Of a stretch of 6,691 bases of DNA, positions 1 to 4,000 are shown one piece after another. The stretch's first letter is position 1. Each line of letters starts with the position of its first letter. The notes under the pieces are model-generated. The model was given only the letters and a program-made list of their open reading frames with translations. It did no database searches and was not told the origin of the DNA. The stretch lies in the NCBI GenBank assembly GCA_023433775.1, contig JAEYTY010000005.1:1-6691 (forward strand), read 5' to 3'. Source of the stretch: Pseudomonadota bacterium (lineage in GTDB: Bacteria > Pseudomonadota > Alphaproteobacteria > Rhizobiales > Devosiaceae). Both the position numbers and the translations under genes were made by a program.

Positions 1-79
1 CCTGATAGGTGTAGATGGCGAAGCCAACCATGGCGACGACCAGAATGGCAATTATGGCATAGAGACCATTGCGAGACAT
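1..79 (-). CDS. small single-span membrane protein, N-terminal part only
   Basis: The N-terminal 26 codons of a minus-strand gene that runs off the left edge. The translation starts MSRNGLYAIIAILVVAMVGF and continues AIYTYQ. Residues 7-22 are strongly hydrophobic and would form one membrane-spanning helix after a short N-terminus containing one arginine, so a membrane anchor or uncleaved signal anchor is likely. The start is supported by a CAGGAG Shine-Dalgarno sequence five bases before the ATG. The gene lies 52 bases downstream of phnN on the same strand, so it could be the tail of the phosphonate transcription unit or an independent gene. Short proteins beginning like this are familiar from Rhizobiales genomes as hypothetical proteins; I cannot assign a function. 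The rest of the protein is not visible. Confidence 0.72.
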   Translation of the reverse strand, partial: MSRNGLYAIIAILVVAMVGFAIYTYQ

Positions 80-96
80 TTGAACTCCTGACGCAA

Positions 97-111
97 GTTG
101 TGTCCCACAAC
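97..111. repeat. short perfect inverted repeat between phnN and the small membrane-protein gene
   Basis: GTTGTG-TCC-CACAAC is a perfect 6-base inverted repeat with a 3-base loop, in the 52-base gap between phnN and the next minus-strand gene. No run of T follows on the minus strand, so it does not look like an intrinsic terminator. It could be an mRNA hairpin affecting processing or stability between the two genes, or a protein site. A repeat this short can also arise by chance. Confidence 0.35.
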
Positions 112-131
112 GCCTGAGCCGGGCGAAGGGT

Positions 132-698
132 TCATTCCTCGGCGAGAGCGCGCAGCGCCATGACGAAGGAGGTAACGCCAATGGCGACCGAACTCGAATT
201 GTCGATGATGATGGGACTGATATCGGCCGGCAGGGCTGCGCCCTCACGCGCCAGGCGCGCCGCAATCTGATCGCGGCCTTCGCGGCCCCTTTTGGCGAGC
301 CGCTCGGCGCGCAGCGAAATTTCGGCAGAGACCTGCACCACCCGGCACATGGGATAGCGCGAAATTGCGTCGGGCACGACATGGCGCGAAATATTGGCGA
401 CGACGACCCGGCCCAAGGCCAGATCGGTATCGACACCAATGGGCAAGGCATAATCGAGCCCATGGGCCTGCCAGGTGAGGGCAAAGCGACCGGACGCTTC
501 GGCCTGGGCAAATTCATATGGATCGAGGCTGATATGATCTTCGAGATCAACATCGCTGGGGCGCGTCACGAGGCGCCGCACGAAGCTGAAGCGCTTGTCG
601 CCATCAAGGGCCTTGCGGGCGCCGGAAATGAGCGTGTCCTTGCCGACCCCGGAGGGGCCGACGACCAGCACCAATACGCCGGGAGGCCTTTCGCTCAA
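132..698 (-). CDS. phnN: ribose 1,5-bisphosphate phosphokinase PhnN
   Basis: A 188-residue P-loop kinase, close to the length of Escherichia coli PhnN. In the C-P lyase pathway PhnN phosphorylates ribose 1,5-bisphosphate with ATP to give PRPP, returning the sugar to nucleotide metabolism. The Walker A loop GPSGVGKDT is at residues 14-22, in the guanylate-kinase-like style of this family. The RRLVTRP motif at 41-47 and a later GLDYALP segment correspond to the nucleoside-monophosphate-kinase substrate region. The likely start is TTG, inside a 4-base TTGA overlap with the phnM stop, with a weak AAAGGG just upstream; a rare start and weak site suggest translational coupling to phnM. No signal peptide; cytosolic. 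Identification rests on the motifs plus adjacency to phnM. Confidence 0.93.
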   Translation of the reverse strand: MSERPPGVLVLVVGPSGVGKDTLISGARKALDGDKRFSFVRRLVTRPSDVDLEDHISLDPYEFAQAEASGRFALTWQAHGLDYALPIGVDTDLALGRVVVANISRHVVPDAISRYPMCRVVQVSAEISLRAERLAKRGREGRDQIAARLAREGAALPADISPIIIDNSSSVAIGVTSFVMALRALAEE

Positions 699-1840
699 CT
701 GACCCTTTGACCTTCCCGCCAGACGCTGCGCACCACAGGCAGGGGCGCCGTGGCCGCTACCCGAACCAGATCGGCCCGCTTGCCCGGCGCTATTTCGCCC
801 CGGTCATCCAGCCCTGCCGCGCGAGCCGGATTACGCGTAACGGTAGCCAAGGCCTGCGGCAGGTCAAGGCCTTCGACGCGCTTGGGCAGCATGAAAGCGG
901 CCTGGAGCAGGGCAAAGGGCACGTAATCGGAGCTCAGAATATCGAGCAGGCCGGCCGCGACGAGGTCGGTGGCCGAAATATTGCCCGAATGGGATTTACC
1001 GCGCACGACATTGGGCGCGCCCATGAGAATCGCGAGGCCCGCATCATGGGCGGCGGCGGCGGCTTCGAGTGTTGTCGGAAATTCGGCGATGGCGACGCCA
1101 TCCTCGGCGGCTTCCTCGACATGGGCGAGCGTCGCGTCATCATGGCTGGCCAGCGCCAGCCCCAATTCGCGGGCGCGGCGCACAATGGTCTTGCGATTGG
1201 CGTCGGAATAGCGGGCCTGCTCGGCCAGGCGGGCATCGATATAGGCCTGCAATTCCTCGGGCGTCTGGCCCATCTGCTTGGCATAGAAACGCTTGTAATC
1301 AGCCAGCGAGCGGAACTGGCGCTGGCCGGGCGTGTGATCCATGACCGAAGCAAGGCGCGTGGCCGGATGATTGGCCAGCGCCTCGAAATGGGTGACCACA
1401 TCATGGCTGGGCAATTCGCAGCGCAGATGGATGAAATGATCGGCGCGGAGCCAGCCGCCATCGCGGCCGGTGCGGATGGCATCGACCAGTTTCTGCGCGT
1501 GTTGCAGCATGTCGGGCAGATCGACATCGGAGCCGATGCGCACCGCGTCGAAGACGGTGGTGATGCCGGAGCCGGCAATCTGGGCGTCATGGGCGTGGAG
1601 CGCGGCGAGCGGATCCCAGAAGACGCCGGGGCGCGGGCGATAGTGGTTTTCGAGGTGGTCGGTGTGAAGTTCGACGAGGCCCGGGATGATGTAATCGCCG
1701 TCCACATCCTCGCCGCTGCGCGTGCTGCCCGTGTCGATGGACAGGATCTGCCCGTCGGCGATGACGAGGCTGCCGGTGACGATTTCGTCCGCGAGCACGA
1801 TACGGGCATTGCTCAGAATGGTTTGCTGCACTTGCGTCAC
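695..1840 (-). CDS. phnM: alpha-D-ribose 1-methylphosphonate 5-triphosphate diphosphatase PhnM
   Basis: A 381-residue amidohydrolase-fold enzyme, full length for PhnM. It hydrolyses the 5-triphosphate of ribose 1-methylphosphonate, releasing pyrophosphate and giving the 5-phosphate substrate of C-P lyase. Visible family landmarks are IPGLVELHTDHLENH (residues 52-66, N-terminal metal-binding histidines), HLRCE (138-142), MDHTPGQRQF (167-176), ASHDD (231-235), GAPNVVRGKSHSGN (274-287) and the late aspartate in SSDY (303-306). The start is GTG, overlapping the DUF1045 stop by four bases (GTGA); the 3' end overlaps the phnN start by four bases. This chain implies one mRNA with coupled translation. 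The long open frame on the opposite strand is a GC-rich shadow of this gene. Confidence 0.95.
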   Translation of the reverse strand: MTQVQQTILSNARIVLADEIVTGSLVIADGQILSIDTGSTRSGEDVDGDYIIPGLVELHTDHLENHYRPRPGVFWDPLAALHAHDAQIAGSGITTVFDAVRIGSDVDLPDMLQHAQKLVDAIRTGRDGGWLRADHFIHLRCELPSHDVVTHFEALANHPATRLASVMDHTPGQRQFRSLADYKRFYAKQMGQTPEELQAYIDARLAEQARYSDANRKTIVRRARELGLALASHDDATLAHVEEAAEDGVAIAEFPTTLEAAAAAHDAGLAILMGAPNVVRGKSHSGNISATDLVAAGLLDILSSDYVPFALLQAAFMLPKRVEGLDLPQALATVTRNPARAAGLDDRGEIAPGKRADLVRVAATAPLPVVRSVWREGQRVS

Positions 1841-2526
1841 GCCCCGAGCTTGATGTCTTCGAGCCGCGTGAAGGGCCGGCCCGTCTCGGGCTCATGAAAA
1901 AGCACCAGCCGGTCGAGGACAAGTTCCTCGCCCAGGATCGGCCCGAACCAGCTTTGCGCGGCGGCGCGGAGATCGGCTTCGTCTTCGGGCGTGAGACGAT
2001 CGGTCAGCGTCATGTGGAACCGGAATTCGTCGAACACATAGGGATAGCCATAGGCATCGAGCAGTTCGCGCTGGCGAGGCGAGAGATCAGCGGCAGCGCG
2101 GGCGGCATAAGCGCGCGGGGTGAGCGGGGCGCGGAAGGGCTCGAAATTTTCCACCACATGGGCGGCAAAATCCTGCAGGGCCGGATCGTCGATCGCCGGG
2201 ACCAGCGCCAGGAAGCCATCGAGCGAAGCAAGACGCAGGCGCCCGAGCGGCACGGCCTGATGATTGCGCGCGAAGTCAGCCAGGGCGGCGCGGAGCGAAT
2301 CCACAGTTTCGCCCGGCGCCAGCGCCATGGGCGGCTTCAGCGTGGCGTGAAAGCCATAGCGATTGGCGGACTGAGTGAGATTGAGCAGGCGCGAGCGCGC
2401 AATGCCGGCCAGCACACCATCAAACAATTCACCATTGGCCGCGTCGCGGCCCAGCCAGGCGGAGGCGCGATCCCAAAGGTCGCTGGTGGCAGCGGGAGCA
2501 TAGTAGATGGCGTATCGCTCGGTCAT
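1837..2526 (-). CDS. DUF1045 family 2H phosphoesterase-like protein of the phn operon
   Basis: A 229-residue protein, first gene of the phn unit. The frame stays open for ten more codons upstream, but the ATG at 2526 (MTERYAIYYAP) is chosen because AAGGAG lies five bases before it. The protein carries two H-x-T motifs, FHATLKPP (HAT at 60-62) and FHMTLTDR (HMT at 171-173), spaced about 110 residues apart as in the 2H phosphoesterase superfamily. The family is DUF1045 (PF06299); a subgroup is known from C-P lyase loci as a phosphonate-metabolism protein of unsettled function. I infer a phosphodiesterase role, perhaps opening the 5-phosphoribosyl 1,2-cyclic phosphate released by C-P lyase, the step done by PhnP in E. 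coli. No signal peptide. Family call is firm, substrate is not. Confidence 0.88.
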   Translation of the reverse strand: MTERYAIYYAPAATSDLWDRASAWLGRDAANGELFDGVLAGIARSRLLNLTQSANRYGFHATLKPPMALAPGETVDSLRAALADFARNHQAVPLGRLRLASLDGFLALVPAIDDPALQDFAAHVVENFEPFRAPLTPRAYAARAAADLSPRQRELLDAYGYPYVFDEFRFHMTLTDRLTPEDEADLRAAAQSWFGPILGEELVLDRLVLFHEPETGRPFTRLEDIKLGA

Positions 2527-2531
2527 GAAAA

Positions 2532-2537
2532 CTCCTT
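2532..2537 (-). promoter_or_regulatory. ribosome binding site fixing the DUF1045 gene start
   Basis: On the minus strand the sequence AAGGAG lies five bases before the ATG at 2526. It favours that codon over the in-frame upstream start at 2556, which has no comparable site. Confidence 0.8.
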
Positions 2538-2560
2538 GCGCCAGCCCGTAGTGCAAATCT

Positions 2561-2578
2561 GTGTCCGCCGTTTGACAG
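2561..2578 (-). promoter_or_regulatory. candidate Pho box (PhoB site) upstream of the phn unit
   Basis: Read on the minus strand, CTGTCAA-N4-CGGACAC matches the two 7-base direct repeats with 11-base period of the PhoB site (consensus CTGTCAT-N4-CTGTCAT). The first repeat matches 6 of 7 positions and the second 5 of 7 if C or T is allowed at the last base. It ends 34 bases before the ATG of the first phn gene, a reasonable distance for a PhoB-activated promoter in which the box replaces a normal -35. A clear -10 is not visible. PhoB control of phosphonate genes is well established, so the location fits. This is a manual match and not a scored one. Confidence 0.55.
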
Positions 2579-2625
2579 CAAATGGCGGTAACGATGCAAT
2601 GGATTTTTATCGTCTTCGGTGGGCG

Positions 2626-2655
2626 CTTGACTCATTCATATTCGGATGGCTATGA
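2626..2655 (+). promoter_or_regulatory. promoter for the arsR-type operon
   Basis: CTTGAC at 2626-2631 and CTATGA at 2650-2655, separated by 18 bases, resemble the alphaproteobacterial housekeeping promoter (CTTGAC, about 17 bases, CTATAT). In sigma-70 terms this is TTGACT, 18 bases, TATGAA. It lies just before the ArsR-type regulator gene, and its elements coincide with the arms of inverted repeats, as in a repressible promoter. A second, weaker plus-strand possibility is TTGACA (2572-2577) with TGCAAT (2595-2600). Confidence 0.6.
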
Positions 2656-2670
2656 ATAACTCATAGTCAA
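2627..2670. promoter_or_regulatory. nested inverted repeats, probable ArsR-type operator
   Basis: Three perfect inverted repeats overlap in 44 bases. TTGACT (2627-2632) pairs with AGTCAA (2665-2670). ATTCATA (2634-2640) pairs with TATGAAT (2651-2657). CTATGA (2650-2655) pairs with TCATAG (2661-2666). The TCATA/TATGA core therefore occurs three times, and the arms cover both the -35 and the -10 of the predicted promoter. AT-rich dyads of this kind over a promoter are typical binding sites of dimeric winged-helix repressors, so autoregulation by the adjacent gene is the simplest reading. Which pair of half-sites is the true operator cannot be told from sequence alone. Confidence 0.6.
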
Positions 2671-2687
2671 TGAGGTATGGGTTCGAG

Positions 2688-3011
2688 ATGCAAAGCCGTC
2701 AGGACATCTTGTTCAAGACGCTGTCAGACCCGACGCGGCGGGCGATATTCGAGCGCCTTTGCCGGGCGGGTGAACAGACTGTTGTGTCGCTGACGGCAGG
2801 GGCCGGCGTGTCACAGCCCGTCGTTTCCAAGCATCTCAAACTTCTCAAGGAGGCCGGACTGGTGCGCGGCCGCGAAGAGGGCCGCAATACCCATTACAGC
2901 GCCCAGCCCGGTGCGCTTACCCCCCTCACCGACTGGACGCAACAAATGGCCGGTTTCTGGGAAGCCAGACTGGATGGCCTTGAAGACCTGCTCAAAAGGA
3001 TGGACCAATGA
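2688..3011 (+). CDS. ArsR-family winged-helix transcriptional repressor
   Basis: A 107-residue regulator with the ArsR/SmtB-type winged helix-turn-helix. ILFKTLSDPTRRAIFERL (residues 7-24) is the usual N-terminal helix pair. The helix-turn-helix spans about 31-59, with recognition helix VSQPVVSKHLKLLKEAGLV (41-59), followed by the wing GREEGRNTHY (61-70). There is a single cysteine (C25) and no CxC metal site, so it is probably not a metal sensor; this subgroup is often encoded next to an SRPBCC protein, as here. The ATG at 2688 is preferred because homologues typically begin near this point; an in-frame ATG at 2670 would add six residues but sits inside the operator repeat and has no ribosome site. 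The stop overlaps the next start (ATGA). Confidence 0.92.
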   Translation: MQSRQDILFKTLSDPTRRAIFERLCRAGEQTVVSLTAGAGVSQPVVSKHLKLLKEAGLVRGREEGRNTHYSAQPGALTPLTDWTQQMAGFWEARLDGLEDLLKRMDQ

Positions 3012-3406
3012 GTGAAACCCGCTCCGTAATCGTTGAACGTGACATCGCCTTTCCGCCCGAGAAAATCTGGCGGGCGCTGACCCAGCCGGCGCTGATCGAG
3101 GAATGGCTGATGCGCAATGATTTTCAGCCGGAACTCGGCCACGGCTTCACGCTGAGCGGCGACTGGGGTGCGGTGAATTGCGAAGTGACGGAGATCGATC
3201 CGCCCTCCTCGCTCGCCTATACATGGTCGGCCTTCGGGCTCGAAAGTGTCGTCACCTGGACGCTGACCCTCACGGCCAGGGGCACGCATCTGCGCATGGA
3301 ACAGGCCGGCTTTGCCGCCGACCAGACGCAATTCTACAGCGGCGCAGCCGCCAGCTGGCCCAATTTCATCGGCCAGCTCGAAGGGGTCGTGGCGCGGCTC
3401 GACTGA
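3008..3406 (+). CDS. SRPBCC (AHSA1-like) domain protein
   Basis: A 132-residue single-domain protein of the SRPBCC/START-like fold, in the group related to the activator of Hsp90 ATPase homologue 1. The N-terminal block VERDIAFPPEKIWRALTQP followed by LIEEWL is diagnostic: first strand, helix, then a W-L motif. The later strands (CEVTEIDPPSSLAYTW, VVTWTLTLTARGTHLRM) and the C-terminal helix (SWPNFIGQLEGVVARL) complete the helix-grip fold, which encloses a hydrophobic ligand pocket. The ATG overlaps the arsR stop by four bases and AAGGA lies seven bases upstream, so the two proteins are probably made together. ArsR-SRPBCC pairs are common in bacteria; the ligand is unknown. A role in binding the inducer is inference. 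Confidence 0.9.
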   Translation: MSETRSVIVERDIAFPPEKIWRALTQPALIEEWLMRNDFQPELGHGFTLSGDWGAVNCEVTEIDPPSSLAYTWSAFGLESVVTWTLTLTARGTHLRMEQAGFAADQTQFYSGAAASWPNFIGQLEGVVARLD

Positions 3407-3432
3407 TCGACCTGCAAGCAGCCTGAATTGTT

Positions 3433-3439
3433 GGAGGAG
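3433..3439 (+). promoter_or_regulatory. ribosome binding site for the DUF1801 gene
   Basis: GGAGGAG lies six bases before the ATG at 3446. It rules out the upstream in-frame TTG codons at 3428 and 3431, since the site itself falls within that extension. Confidence 0.85.
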
Positions 3440-3445
3440 ACTATA

Positions 3446-3904
3446 ATGGCCAGCACCAAGCCGAAGAAGACAGCCAAGTCTAGCAGCCCATTTTCCGGGG
3501 CCGAACGGGAAGCCATGCAGGCCAAGGTGAAGGAAGAAAAGGCCGCGCGACGCAAGGGCGCGAGCAAGGCCGATGGCGAAGCGGACCTGCTCGCCAAAAT
3601 TGCCGAGATGGATGGCAAGGACCGGTCGCTGGCCGAGAAAATCCACGCCATTGTCATGGCCAACGCCCCGGCGCTAACGCCCAAGACCTGGTATGGAATG
3701 CCGGCCTGGGCCAATGACGAAGGCAAGGTGGTGTGCTTCTTCCAGAGCGCCAGCAAGTTCAAGGTACGCTATGCCACCTTTGGCTTCAACGAAGCCGCAC
3801 GGATCGACGAGGGCGATCTTTGGGCGACATCCTTTGCCGTGACGCAACTGGGCGCGGCGGAGGAAGAAAAAATTGCCGCGCTGGTCCGCAAAGCCGTGGG
3901 CTAA
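3446..3904 (+). CDS. DUF1801 (YdhG-like) family protein
   Basis: A 152-residue cytosolic protein. Residues 1-50 are lysine- and alanine-rich, low in complexity and probably helical or disordered. The remainder is the DUF1801/YdhG-type domain, with the characteristic stretch KTWYGMPAW, then KVVCFFQSASKFKVRYATFG and a C-terminal helix (AAEEEKIAALVRKAV). Some members are annotated as iron chaperones by relation to frataxin-like Bacillus YdhG; no iron ligands are obvious here, so that function should not be assumed. The ATG is fixed by GGAGGAG six bases upstream. It follows the SRPBCC gene by 39 bases without a visible promoter or terminator, so it is probably in the same operon. Confidence 0.85.
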   Translation: MASTKPKKTAKSSSPFSGAEREAMQAKVKEEKAARRKGASKADGEADLLAKIAEMDGKDRSLAEKIHAIVMANAPALTPKTWYGMPAWANDEGKVVCFFQSASKFKVRYATFGFNEAARIDEGDLWATSFAVTQLGAAEEEKIAALVRKAVG

Positions 3905-3932
3905 TATTGTTGGCCGATGTCGAAAGGGCGTC

Positions 3933-3953
3933 TGCTGACGCGTCGTGTCAGCA
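3933..3953. repeat. 7-base inverted repeat ahead of the UvrA-like gene
   Basis: TGCTGAC and GTCAGCA are perfect inverted arms around a 7-base centre, 28 bases after the DUF1801 stop. As RNA it would form a stable stem, but the following bases (AGGCATGATG) contain no T run, so a simple intrinsic terminator is not supported. It may be a protein-binding dyad or an mRNA hairpin partly insulating the UvrA-like gene from the genes before it. Confidence 0.45.
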
Positions 3954-3966
3954 AGGCATGATGCTT

Positions 3967-3987
3967 CCTGAACACCAGACCTGAACA
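3967..3987. repeat. direct repeat CCTGAACA in the leader of the UvrA-like gene
   Basis: CCTGAACA occurs at 3967-3974 and 3980-3987, a perfect 8-base direct repeat with a 13-base period, ending 13 bases before the predicted GTG start. It resembles the alphaproteobacterial LexA half-site GAAC, but the spacer between GAACs is nine bases and not the seven of the known SOS box. Its position next to a start codon would suit a repressor site, or it may be chance. Confidence 0.4.
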
Positions 3988-3993
3988 AAGAGG
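3987..3993 (+). promoter_or_regulatory. ribosome binding site deciding the UvrA-like gene start
   Basis: AAAGAGG ends seven bases before the GTG at 4001 but only one base before the in-frame TTG at 3995. Normal spacing therefore selects the GTG. Confidence 0.7.
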
Positions 3994-4000
3994 ATTGTCC

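Noticed and set aside
707..1897. 396-codon open frame on the plus strand opposite phnM
   Set aside because: It lies almost wholly antisense to the clearly recognisable phnM; its translation is rich in G, A, R and H without family motifs, as expected for a GC-rich codon shadow.
1894..2655. 253-codon plus-strand open frame opposite the DUF1045 gene
   Set aside because: It is antisense to a gene with intact H-x-T motifs and a strong ribosome site, and it also runs through the promoter region.
2688..3011. Arsenic or metal-sensing ArsR
   Set aside because: There is only one cysteine and no CxC or other recognisable metal-binding motif, and no arsenic or metal resistance gene is adjacent.
3933..3953. 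Intrinsic terminator after the DUF1801 gene
   Set aside because: The stem is plausible but no T run follows, so termination cannot be supported.
3970..3986. LexA (SOS) box upstream of the UvrA-like gene
   Set aside because: The two GAAC half-sites are nine bases apart; the known alphaproteobacterial box needs seven. Kept only as a direct repeat.
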